Shown: positions 56,110 to 64,000 of the stretch, piece by piece
Layout: every line of letters begins with the position of its first letter
Numbering within the stretch: the first letter of the stretch is position 1
Made by a program: the position numbers and the translations under genes
NCBI GenBank assembly: GCA_012845835.1
Contig: JABAKD010000030.1
Location: 9,957,805 to 10,021,804, forward strand
DNA length: 64,000 bases
Direction of reading: 5' to 3'
Source of the DNA: Undaria pinnatifida
Lineage: Eukaryota > Sar > Phaeophyceae > Laminariales > Alariaceae
The notes under the pieces: generated by a model
Database searches by the model: none
What the model was told of the DNA's origin: nothing
Seen by the model: the letters and a program-made list of their open reading frames with translations, nothing else

Positions 56110-56643
56110 TGTTAGACGTACTCACTCCATTGTCAGATTGCTAACAAGAATCCGTCGAAAAGATGGATCGGAGAATTTTGGGGGTTTCGTATGTGTGTGG
56201 GATGGATCTCCACAACGGGATTTTGTGTTGTGGGTTTTTATGTGCACGAATAATATCACTCCACTTTCGACTCTATATTTGCCTCTACCTTGTGTCTTCT
56301 CTGTGCTTGTGTGTCTCTTCTACGGCTACCACGCCAAGGGCTACCACGCCCCATCTATATTGCAAGGGCTATCACGCCTTCACCACTGCACGGCTACCAC
56401 GCCTGTGTATTTACATCCCGGCTATCACGCCACAGCACCGAGTTCCATTTCCGGGTTATCACACCTGAGCTATCACGCTTCACCACACACGTACCGGGTA
56501 AATCGGGTTATCACACCCGCCTTAGTTAGTAGTTTGTAGTTTACCGATCACCGGCTATTACGCCACCTTTCTCCTCCACCTACACCACCACCGGGGCGCC
56601 ACACGTACCAACCTACTCCACACGCTAGCGACAACGATCTTCA
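56110..56643 (+). repeat. 5' LTR of the young Copia element
   Basis: The left edge is fixed by the match to 63574. The right edge is uncertain: TTCA at 56640-56643 is one possible end, and a TGG at 56653 could start the primer-binding site. A TATATTT at about 56273 is a possible TATA box, upstream of the GGCTAYCACGCC array. Confidence 0.8.
56324..56564 (+). promoter_or_regulatory. Array of GGCTAYCACGCC motifs in the LTR
   Basis: Nine copies or near-copies of GGCTATCACGCC start at 56324, 56339, 56367, 56392, 56420, 56454, 56468, 56506 and 56553, all in the same orientation. Spacing is irregular (14-47 bases). LTRs of plant Copia elements such as Tnt1 carry repeated enhancer boxes, so a regulatory role is plausible. 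It could also act in the RNA if transcription starts upstream of it. Confidence 0.75.
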
Positions 56644-56676
56644 ACGAACGAGTGGGTTGTGCGTTGCTAAGCGCCA

Positions 56677-59600
56677 ATGAGGAGAACCGACACAAGACCT
56701 TCGTCGGGAGAAAGGTTGAGCACCCCTCCCGGCGGAGTAGGCAACGGGGGAGAGGGACGCGAGTCCTCCTCCGCCAATGCACAACACAATGGAGGAGAGG
56801 GACGCGAGTCCTTCCCCGCCAATGAACAACATCATGAAACAATAGCAGCGGCAGCTCCATCAGCAACTTCATCGAACATGATCGCGGACCTAACTGACGC
56901 CCTTCGCCAAGTACTGCAGATGACCAACGAGAGTGGGCCAACCGCCCCAACAGCAGGCACGTACGAGTCTAGACCCATAGAAATCCGTCAGAAAAATGAA
57001 ATGCTTGCTTGGTCTGGAAAGTTTGAGAGCGGGCAAAGTGTTGGATCAGCTTTCCGTGTTTTCCGTGGTTCTGTTCTTTCCTGGGTCTCGGCTGAAGGGT
57101 TGATGGACGTATTGAGGGGAGAATCGATACCAGTGGGGGTTCCGGATGTAGACCTGTCACGACTCAGGAGTTACTTTGGGAAGGAGAGAGTAGATAAGTC
57201 GCTCAAGCTATGGTCACAACTTATTGCAAAAATCACAGCCCAACCAGTCCAAGAAATGATTTTTGCTGCCGGGTCACCCCAAGAAGCGTGGAGGGTGTTT
57301 GAGTCTCACTACGCTGTCAAGAGTGAACATGAGAGGGAGATAGTAGAGGATGAATGGAACGAACTGAGGCAGAAGGAGGGAGAGAGCATCATGTCATTTT
57401 ACGGTAGGGCAAAGGCCATTAGGATGAAGCTGGAATCATACGGAGATAAGCGACCAGACGCATCTATGTGCAAACATATTGCCCGTAGAATGCTACCATC
57501 TTTTAAGCTCTGTAGTGACCACGTGCTTCTCCTTCCCGATCTTTCGAGTCGTACCATGGAAGATTTGCTCAGGAGAGCTGCCCACGAGCTGGAGCGCAAT
57601 GGGAGATCAGGAGAAGAGAGAGAGGAGACAAGGCATGCCCTGACCGCAGCCGGCGTAGGTCGGGGCGACCGGGGTGGGAGGAATGCTGGTGATCGGGGGT
57701 ATGGGGAGCGCGAACGAACGTACACCTACTGCGCGCTCCACGGCGAGGGGCAAGGCCACAACACCTCCGAATGCATCGTCATGCGTCGAGAATTCGACAA
57801 ATACTACGGTGATTTCCACGAATACCTGCAGTCGCGGGGACTCGGACCGTACGCCGGACGCGGAGGAGGGCGCGGGGCGGAAGGTAAATATCGACAGCAA
57901 CCGTACTCAAACGACTCGGGTGCGCGTTGGAGTCGGGGCCACCCGCCGGAGCAGCAGAGAACGCCGCCGCCAGGACACGGACCCGGGCCTGGGGGGTATG
58001 CGAACACCTACCATCAACCGTACCCCAACAACTCAGGTGCGCGTTGGAGTCGGGGCCACCCGCCGGAGCAGCAGAGAACGCCGCCGCCAGGACACGGACC
58101 CGGGCCTGGCGGATATGCTAACACCTTCCCCGGAGGACGTGGTCACGACCGCCATCATCATTCCGGCGGGCGCGGCCGCGGCAGGGGCGAGGGCTTCGGA
58201 CAGGTGCCACCATCTAATTACCCGTCTAATTCGCCGCCGAATTTTGCGCCTAATTTACCGCCTGGAAAATCCCCCAACGCACCGAGGTACGCATTTGCGG
58301 CCGATTATCCCTACGAAAACGAATACATGGAATACTCGGGGTGGGGGGAACCAGCGGGGCACTGGTCATCACCACCACCGACAGCGGAGTTGGGGACTCC
58401 CGAGCAGCAGCAACAGCACCAACAACACCGAGAACAGCAAGAGGGCACGCCTCCTGCCACGTCTACCTCTGCTACTGCAACTCTCTCTTCTCCGGCTCCC
58501 GGCGCAGCTCAAGCCAGCGGAGCTCCTCTGCAGCTTTTCATCGCACGTAGTGTGCAAATAGGCAAGTCTGAGTCTGGTGATTCTGTTGCTGTAGATCGTG
58601 ATGGTGTGGTGCGTGGTAGCGTTGTAGGACGTGTTGAGCCAGCGTTGATTACACGTGTTGCTAGCGCCCTTCGGTGTACCCCGGGGCAACCTAGGCCGTA
58701 TGGTAGCGAGGAATGGGATGCGGACTCGGGAGCGAGTGCGATGATGTCCAACAATAAAGAGGGCATGTACAACATTCGCTACCCTACAGACCAATACATA
58801 CAGATTGGAGATTCAGGGTTGATTAGAGTCGAGGCAATCGGGGACGTCAATTTAGTGTTTCACCAACTAGACGAACACGGAAACCCGGAGGACGTTGTGG
58901 CGTGTGTGCAAGATGTGATATATACTCCGTGGCTTGGCTTTAACCTTTTCTCGATTTGGAAGGTGGCTCATAAAAACTCCTGTTCTGTAAACCCCACTGG
59001 TACACAAGCGGGAAGGCTCCGCTTCATTCGGGGATCGGCGAACGACTCCCTCTACGCCACCCGACTACCCCCTTCTCCGTTGCCAGTGGATGTAGCGAAT
59101 CAGATTGCCCCCGAGTCTTCCGCTTGCAACCCACCGATGCCAGTTGGCGCAGTTGGTTCAGTTGGTGCTTCGCGTGAGAGTGCATACGTGTCTGCTGCCT
59201 GCATATCCCCCAACGTTCCTCTTAGTGAAAACAACCTCGTACAACCTTCGAGCGTTGTGATGGCTTCTCCCATGGAGTTGGAGCTTGAGCTTGAGACTGC
59301 TTTATCCCACCCCACTCCGTGTGATTCAAGTACGGCATGGATTTATCGACCCCAGAGCATTTCTGACGAGAAGACCGAGGCGTATGCCGTAGAATGGGAC
59401 ATTTTCGACCGTATGATGCAGGATAGAGAAAGTGAAGAGTGTGCACTTGCCATTTTGGGCCCCGGGAAAAATCCTTTCCACGTTGGCAACGATCGCAAGC
59501 GAGTCGATATTAACGTGTTCCATGAACGCGCCGGCCACTTGTCTGAACCTATTTTGAGGGAATCTGCTCGGCAGCGAGGTATCACCCTCACCGGACGGAT

Positions 59601-61842
59601 GGAACCCTGCACTACGTGTATATCGGCGAGGGGGACGAGAGCGGGCGTGCCGAAGCGAAGCGAGGGACGAGCGGGGAAGGCGCCTGGCGATCTCCTACAT
59701 ATCGACATGTGCGGACCATACACCACCACCATAGGCGGCAACCACTACATGTTCTATGCTGTCGATGCTGCAACGGGCTACATCGCGAACTACGCCCTGC
59801 GTCGCAAGTCTGACGCCGTAGCCGTCTTCCGGCGGTGTATCGTCGACCTAGCCCACAAAGCGGGGACGAGGATACGGAGTGTCCGTGGCGACTGCGATTC
59901 GCTCTGGACCAGCAAGGACTTCCGTGACTTCTGCTCCACCATGGGAATCGCCGTGCAGTACTCCCCCCCCGGAGCGCAGCAATACAATGGGGTAGTGGAG
60001 AATGCAATCCAGCGTTGCAACAAAATTGCCATGGCATCTCGCCGCGCCGCGGAGCGACGCTTGGGGCCGGGGGGGTTCTCGTGTGTTCGCGGCCTGGATG
60101 CTCGCGGGGACAAGCTCTGGGCGGAATCGGCGAAGGATGCCGCGCAGAAGCTCAACCAGGCTGCTTCCCCTTCAAATCCCGGTCGCGCGTCGCCGCAGGA
60201 GCTGTTCATCGGCAAGAAGGGTGCTTTCTTGGTGGTGCCGTTTTTTCAGTACGGTTTCATGTACCGGGAGAGGAGGTCGAAGCTGGACGACAAGGCCGTG
60301 CCGTGCTACTTTCTAAACGCGGGCGACAACCATGCCGACTGCTGTGTGAAGGTACTCAGGGATGACACAGGGCGCGTATGCTACTCTAGCAACGTTACAT
60401 GGGCGCCGCTGCCACAGTCGGGGGGGGGGGGGTTCAGTACTGCCCCTTCCGCACCAGCACCGCCCACGCCGCCGGGGGTGTCATTCGAGATTGCCTCGAC
60501 GCCGCCCGCCGCTGCAGGTCCGCCGCCCGCGCACTCACCCAGCGCTCACACCTCGCTGCCACCCGGACCGACTGCTATGCCGCCCGCCGCTGCCGGTCCG
60601 GCGCCCGCGCACTCACCCAGCGCTCACACCTCGCCGCCACCCGGACCGACTGCTATGCCGCCCGCCGCTGCAGGTCCGCCGCCCGCGCACTCACCCAGCG
60701 CTCACACCTCGCCGCCACCCGGACCGACTGCTATGCCGCCCGCCGCTGCCGGTCCGGCGCCCGCGCACTCACCCAGCGCTCACACCACTTGCACGAACCC
60801 GCCTGCTACTGCTGGTACACCGCCTGCAGCAGCCACCTGGCCGCCACCACCGCTGCGATCGTCATCACCGCCGTCCGCGCACTCACCCAGCGCTCACACC
60901 TCGCCACCACCCGGACCGACTGCTATGCTGCCCTCCGCTGCCGGTCCGCCGCCCGCGCACTCACCCAGCGCTCACACCTCGCCGCCGCCCGGACCGTCTG
61001 CTATTTCGTCCGCTGTTGCCGGTCCGCCCCCTGCGCACTCGCCCAGCGCTCTCACACCGCCTGCCGTATGTTCGCCGATGCCGGAGTGGTCTCCCTCTTC
61101 CATCGAGGACGCCGGCTCGACGACATCGTCATCGCCATCACCGGCGGCGACACCGGCCCCGCGGACGTACAGAAGGAGGGAGCCGCCGCCGGTCGCCGCG
61201 GGATATTCTTCGCCGCTCACCCCACATGCAACGAGGATGCTGGGCGAGAGGGGCGACGAGCGCGTGCCGGGAAGGACCAGGTCGGAGGGCCGTCAGCTTT
61301 CGGGCGTGCCGGAAGAAGCGGTATCTACGCCGCTGCCGGAGGCGACGTCGTTCGACCACGGGGTAGGACTCCTATCTCATGCGGGGGAGGATGTGCTGCT
61401 GTCGCTGCTGGCCAACCGGCGGGCCCTGAACGCGAAACGGATGCTCCTGCAGGGGCACGGGTCTGGTGAGCTGGGGGGCGGAGGCAAGCAGCATGCGGGG
61501 TCGGAGGGCGTGGAGGAGAGCAAAGGTGCGCCGCCATACGACACCACGGGCGGGGGGGGGAGCGGGGGTAACTACTGGTCGCTTGAGCCGTCGGGACGGG
61601 GAGTGCCGCTCGGCCTTGTGTCGCGACTCGCCACGCGGGAGGATGTCGACGCAGCTCTTCGCGAGATGCGCCCCTCTCACCTGCGGCCCGACATGCCCCT
61701 CTGCCACGCCAAGGACCTCCGCGTACCAAAGACGTTCAGGGAGGCACGTGACGGTGAGCATGGCGCACAGTTCATGGACGCGGCTAAGCGTGAAGTATTC
61801 GGTTTGCTTGAAGCAGGCACGTTTGAAATTGTTGACGAGTAG
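56677..61842 (+). CDS. Copia gag-protease-integrase polyprotein
   Basis: 1721 codons from ATG to TAG. Residues about 90-310 form a UBN2/retro-gag capsid domain (EAWRVFESHY, EEREIVEDEW-like region at about 205-240). A zinc knuckle of unusual spacing, Cys352-x2-His355-x5-His361-x4-Cys366, follows. Residues about 409-486 hold two 39-residue repeats rich in Gly, Pro and Arg. The protease active site is DSGAS (Asp683). The integrase zinc domain has His949, His954, Cys978 and Cys981; the catalytic core has Asp1010, Asp1072 and Glu1108, a D-x61-D-x35-E spacing. A Pro/Ala-rich linker (about 1270-1470) made of 26-residue repeats precedes the start of the reverse transcriptase. The frame stops at TAG just where that domain begins, and continues in the same frame downstream. 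All catalytic residues seen are intact. Confidence 0.92.
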   Translation: MRRTDTRPSSGERLSTPPGGVGNGGEGRESSSANAQHNGGEGRESFPANEQHHETIAAAAPSATSSNMIADLTDALRQVLQMTNESGPTAPTAGTYESRPIEIRQKNEMLAWSGKFESGQSVGSAFRVFRGSVLSWVSAEGLMDVLRGESIPVGVPDVDLSRLRSYFGKERVDKSLKLWSQLIAKITAQPVQEMIFAAGSPQEAWRVFESHYAVKSEHEREIVEDEWNELRQKEGESIMSFYGRAKAIRMKLESYGDKRPDASMCKHIARRMLPSFKLCSDHVLLLPDLSSRTMEDLLRRAAHELERNGRSGEEREETRHALTAAGVGRGDRGGRNAGDRGYGERERTYTYCALHGEGQGHNTSECIVMRREFDKYYGDFHEYLQSRGLGPYAGRGGGRGAEGKYRQQPYSNDSGARWSRGHPPEQQRTPPPGHGPGPGGYANTYHQPYPNNSGARWSRGHPPEQQRTPPPGHGPGPGGYANTFPGGRGHDRHHHSGGRGRGRGEGFGQVPPSNYPSNSPPNFAPNLPPGKSPNAPRYAFAADYPYENEYMEYSGWGEPAGHWSSPPPTAELGTPEQQQQHQQHREQQEGTPPATSTSATATLSSPAPGAAQASGAPLQLFIARSVQIGKSESGDSVAVDRDGVVRGSVVGRVEPALITRVASALRCTPGQPRPYGSEEWDADSGASAMMSNNKEGMYNIRYPTDQYIQIGDSGLIRVEAIGDVNLVFHQLDEHGNPEDVVACVQDVIYTPWLGFNLFSIWKVAHKNSCSVNPTGTQAGRLRFIRGSANDSLYATRLPPSPLPVDVANQIAPESSACNPPMPVGAVGSVGASRESAYVSAACISPNVPLSENNLVQPSSVVMASPMELELELETALSHPTPCDSSTAWIYRPQSISDEKTEAYAVEWDIFDRMMQDRESEECALAILGPGKNPFHVGNDRKRVDINVFHERAGHLSEPILRESARQRGITLTGRMEPCTTCISARGTRAGVPKRSEGRAGKAPGDLLHIDMCGPYTTTIGGNHYMFYAVDAATGYIANYALRRKSDAVAVFRRCIVDLAHKAGTRIRSVRGDCDSLWTSKDFRDFCSTMGIAVQYSPPGAQQYNGVVENAIQRCNKIAMASRRAAERRLGPGGFSCVRGLDARGDKLWAESAKDAAQKLNQAASPSNPGRASPQELFIGKKGAFLVVPFFQYGFMYRERRSKLDDKAVPCYFLNAGDNHADCCVKVLRDDTGRVCYSSNVTWAPLPQSGGGGFSTAPSAPAPPTPPGVSFEIASTPPAAAGPPPAHSPSAHTSLPPGPTAMPPAAAGPAPAHSPSAHTSPPPGPTAMPPAAAGPPPAHSPSAHTSPPPGPTAMPPAAAGPAPAHSPSAHTTCTNPPATAGTPPAAATWPPPPLRSSSPPSAHSPSAHTSPPPGPTAMLPSAAGPPPAHSPSAHTSPPPGPSAISSAVAGPPPAHSPSALTPPAVCSPMPEWSPSSIEDAGSTTSSSPSPAATPAPRTYRRREPPPVAAGYSSPLTPHATRMLGERGDERVPGRTRSEGRQLSGVPEEAVSTPLPEATSFDHGVGLLSHAGEDVLLSLLANRRALNAKRMLLQGHGSGELGGGGKQHAGSEGVEESKGAPPYDTTGGGGSGGNYWSLEPSGRGVPLGLVSRLATREDVDAALREMRPSHLRPDMPLCHAKDLRVPKTFREARDGEHGAQFMDAAKREVFGLLEAGTFEIVDE
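57901..58134 (+). repeat. Two 117-bp direct repeats in gag
   Basis: Units at 57901-58017 and 58018-58134 differ at few positions and encode two copies of a 39-residue segment containing GARWSRGHPPEQQRTPPPGH. This lies between the zinc knuckle and the protease. Confidence 0.95.
60501..61065 (+). repeat. 78-bp tandem repeats in pol linker
   Basis: Near-perfect 78-bp units start at 60501, 60579, 60657 and 60735, then degenerate copies follow to about 61065. They encode PPAAAGPPPAHSPSAHTSPP-type repeats. The repeat keeps the other two plus frames open as well, which explains the 334- and 356-codon overlapping frames there. Confidence 0.95.
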
Positions 61843-63264
61843 CAACGAATAGCCAACGTGATCAGTAGCAAGCTCATTTTTGATTGGAAGGTTGATCAAT
61901 TTGGTTGGCCTACGAAAGCGAAGGCGAGACTTGTAGCTAGGGGTGACATGCAGAGAGAGTACATTGACTTTGGAGAATTGTACGCGCCTACTGTTGCATC
62001 GTCCAGTGTCCGTTTGTTGGCTGCGTTGGCGTGTGAACATGACCTAGAGTTGTGCCACTTCGATATAGACCAGGCTTTTGTGAGGGCAGATCTTGCCGAG
62101 GATGTCTATATGCGATTGCCAGAAGGGTGTGGTTCATTGACAGGGAAGGTTGTGAAGCTGAGCAAGAGTCTTTATGGTTTGAGACAGGCGTCTAGACAGT
62201 GGTATGCATTACTGAGGAAATGTCTTTTGGATTTGGGGTTTGTGCAATGCTTGGCCGATTCGTGTGTTTTTCGTTTGGTTGAAATGGGGGAAGTAGTGAT
62301 GCACCTAGTGGTGCATGTTGATGATATTTTTGCCGTGGGAAAGAAGGAAAGGTGTGATCAGTTCGGGAAGGATCTCGGACGTCTTGTTCCAGTTAAGTCA
62401 TTGGGCGAGCTCAAGTGGTACTCGGGGTGCTATTACGAGAGAGACAGGGAGGCAGGGAGGTTGACTATTTCGCAACAGACGTACACGGAAGAATTGGGAG
62501 AGAAGTATGGTGTGGAATGGGGCAACGCAATTCCGATTCCTACAACTTGGAGGCTTTGGGATTTTGATGTTGACGAGCCAAATGTTCTGTTTCCTTTCCG
62601 AGAGTTGATCGGTGCGCTTTTGTGGATTGCGTTGTTGACCAGACCGGATATCGCGAATTCAGTGAGGGCAGTAGCAAGGTATTGCAGTGCGCCGAAGCTG
62701 ATCCACTGGAAAGCGGCACGTAGTATACTAGGATATGCAATGAGGACGAGTTCTTTTGGGATTTCCTTTCAGAAGGGGACGTTGACGGGGATTAGTTTGA
62801 TTTCGTTCGCAGATGCCGACTATGCTTCGCGCAGTACGGACAGGAGAAGCGTGTCCGGGGGGGTAGTGATGTGTGCGGGGGGACCTGTTTCGTGGTACTC
62901 CAAGACGCAGAAGTGTGTGACTCTCTCGACTACTCAGGCGGAGTATGTTGCTATGTCGGACATGGGGAAGGAGATTTTATTTTTGAGGCAGGTTTGGTGT
63001 TTTATGTTGCCGAAGGCAAGGATGCCGTGTATTGCCATGTATGAGGATAACGAGGGTGCCATCCAAATCGCTAAGCACCCGATTTCGAACTCGAACTCGA
63101 AGCACATTGACGTGAGGCATCACTTTTTGAGGGAACTGGTAGAAAGGAAGGAGGTCGAAATTATCCACGTAGCGTCGCAGTACCAGCATGCTGACTTCCT
63201 CACCAAGGCGTTACCTGAGAGGGAGTTTGAATTTCACCGGGGGATAGTGATGAATTTGACGTGA
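61843..63264 (+). CDS. Copia reverse transcriptase-RNase H part
   Basis: Same frame as the upstream polyprotein, separated only by the TAG at 61840-61842; there is no ATG near its start, so it would be made only by stop readthrough, or not at all. Counting from 61858, the reverse transcriptase has KARLVARGD, FDIDQAF (Asp69), SLYGLRQASRQWY and VHVDDIF (Asp155, Asp156). RNase H has ADADYA (Asp319), the Glu of AEYVA (Glu362), Asp397 in EDNEGA, and the terminal HIDVRHHF and ADFLTKAL segments typical of Copia elements. No other stop or frameshift is seen up to TGA at 63262-63264. Confidence 0.92.
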   Translation, partial: QRIANVISSKLIFDWKVDQFGWPTKAKARLVARGDMQREYIDFGELYAPTVASSSVRLLAALACEHDLELCHFDIDQAFVRADLAEDVYMRLPEGCGSLTGKVVKLSKSLYGLRQASRQWYALLRKCLLDLGFVQCLADSCVFRLVEMGEVVMHLVVHVDDIFAVGKKERCDQFGKDLGRLVPVKSLGELKWYSGCYYERDREAGRLTISQQTYTEELGEKYGVEWGNAIPIPTTWRLWDFDVDEPNVLFPFRELIGALLWIALLTRPDIANSVRAVARYCSAPKLIHWKAARSILGYAMRTSSFGISFQKGTLTGISLISFADADYASRSTDRRSVSGGVVMCAGGPVSWYSKTQKCVTLSTTQAEYVAMSDMGKEILFLRQVWCFMLPKARMPCIAMYEDNEGAIQIAKHPISNSNSKHIDVRHHFLRELVERKEVEIIHVASQYQHADFLTKALPEREFEFHRGIVMNLT

Positions 63265-63561
63265 TTTGTCTCTCGGATAGTGTTTGATTTTCTGACTTTC
63301 TATTTCTTACTTGTTTCTTTGTTTTGTTTTCTGATGTATCTTTATGAGGGTTAAAGGACTTGCATTCAAATTGATCGATGGAAAATACTGAATAAGTGTT
63401 TGAGTTTTAATGGTCATGGATGTGATGAGAACGGATCTGAGTGTTTTTGCATATGCAACAATTTTTTGTCTGGACATGAGTAAAGAAAAACTCTGCAGTA
63501 TTTTAGTATCTGGGAATGTACGTTTTAAAAGGGTAGTCTGGATAAATCATGACAATGTTGC
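63265..63561 (+). other. 3' untranslated interior of the Copia element
   Basis: AT-rich, about 300 bases between the pol stop and the polypurine tract; no additional gene (such as env) is present. Confidence 0.7.
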
Positions 63562-63573
63562 GAGTAGGGGGGC
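63562..63573 (+). promoter_or_regulatory. Polypurine tract
   Basis: GAGTAGGGGGGC directly precedes the 3' LTR start TGTTAG. Confidence 0.8.
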
Positions 63574-64000
63574 TGTTAGACGTACTCACTCCATTGTCAG
63601 ATTGCTAACAAGAATCCGTCGAAAAGATGGATCGGAGAATTTTGGGGGTTTCGTATGTGTGTGGGATGGATCTCCACAACGGGATTTTGTGTTGTGGGTT
63701 TTTATGTGCACGAATAATATCACTCCACTTTCGACTCTATATTTGCCTCTACCTTGTGTCTTCTCTGTGCTTGTGTGTCTCTTCTACGGCTACCACGCCA
63801 AGGGCTACCACGCCCCATCTATATTGCAAGGGCTATCACGCCTTCACCACTGCACGGCTACCACGCCTGTGTATTTACATCCCGGCTATCACGCCACAGC
63901 ACCGAGTTCCATTTCCGGGTTATCACACCTGAGCTATCACGCTTCACCACACACGTACCGGGTAAATCGGGTTATCACACCCGCCTTAGTTAGTAGTTTG
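63574..64000 (+). repeat. 3' LTR, cut by the window end
   Basis: Identical by eye to 56110-56536, including eight of the GGCTAYCACGCC motifs. Confidence 0.95.

Larger units (their letters stand above)
56110..64000 (+). mobile_element. Young Copia LTR retrotransposon (3' LTR cut by window end)
   Basis: The 5' LTR starts TGTTAGACG at 56110 and the 3' LTR starts with the same bases at 63574. The 427 visible LTR bases appear identical, so the insertion is recent. The single gag-pol frame runs 56677-63264 in the order gag, zinc knuckle, protease, integrase, reverse transcriptase, RNase H, which is the Copia order (integrase before reverse transcriptase). One in-frame TAG at 61840-61842 interrupts it. 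A G-rich polypurine tract precedes the 3' LTR. The right end and target duplication are outside the window. Confidence 0.95.

Noticed and set aside
60362..61469. Long overlapping plus-strand frames of 334 and 356 codons
   Set aside because: They overlap the Copia pol linker in other frames and stay open only because the 78-bp repeat is a multiple of three; their Arg/His-rich products show no motif.

Overview
The window looks like repeat-dense nuclear DNA of a eukaryote. Evidence: two LTR retrotransposons of the Copia type, tyrosine-recombinase elements, a hAT transposase remnant, tRNA-headed SINE-like repeats, TTAGGG (telomere-type) tracts, long single-base G/C runs and very low gene density. 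Nothing is organised as in bacteria: there are no operons or ribosome-binding sites, and most open frames are short and begin at non-ATG codons. My best guess for the host is an alga or related protist with a cellulosic wall, perhaps a stramenopile such as a brown alga. That is an inference from the expansin-like gene, the element types and the telomere motif, not a proof.

Only one intact host-type gene is clear: a secreted two-domain expansin-like protein at 50400-51047 (+). A duplicated copy 34.5 kb upstream (15902-16549) is broken by one TGA codon exactly where the carbohydrate-binding domain begins. Weaker coding remnants lie at 12188-12422 (-), 12610-12801 (-), 19990-21091 (-) and 26436-26632 (+).

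Layout. 0.8-5.5 kb: a decayed minus-strand Copia element with two LTRs and a perfect 5-bp target duplication. 7.0-10.5 kb and 18.5-20.0 kb: two decayed tyrosine-recombinase elements, each flanked by repeats in the order A1 - recombinase - B1 - A2 - B2, the split-direct-repeat plan of Ngaro/PAT-type retroelements. 10.6-12.1 kb: a small terminal-inverted-repeat element split by a 1.2-kb palindromic GGAAGCTTCC minisatellite with embedded telomere repeats. 28.8-31.2 kb: two 42-bp tandem arrays around a hAT transposase tail. 30-53 kb: many copies of one modular, poly-C/poly-G-rich repeat (called family A here), including a large inverted pair at 37.4-39.5 kb. 43.7-45.8 kb: an 815-830 bp tandem repeat carrying a SINE-like unit. 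56.1 kb to the end: a young Copia element with LTRs identical over the visible part and a nearly complete gag-pol frame interrupted by a single TAG.

The genes do not form a pathway. The window is best read as a nest of mobile elements inserted into one another (family B inside family A; a minisatellite inside family B) around a duplicated expansin-like gene. I see no rRNA gene, no standard tRNA gene and no CRISPR array.
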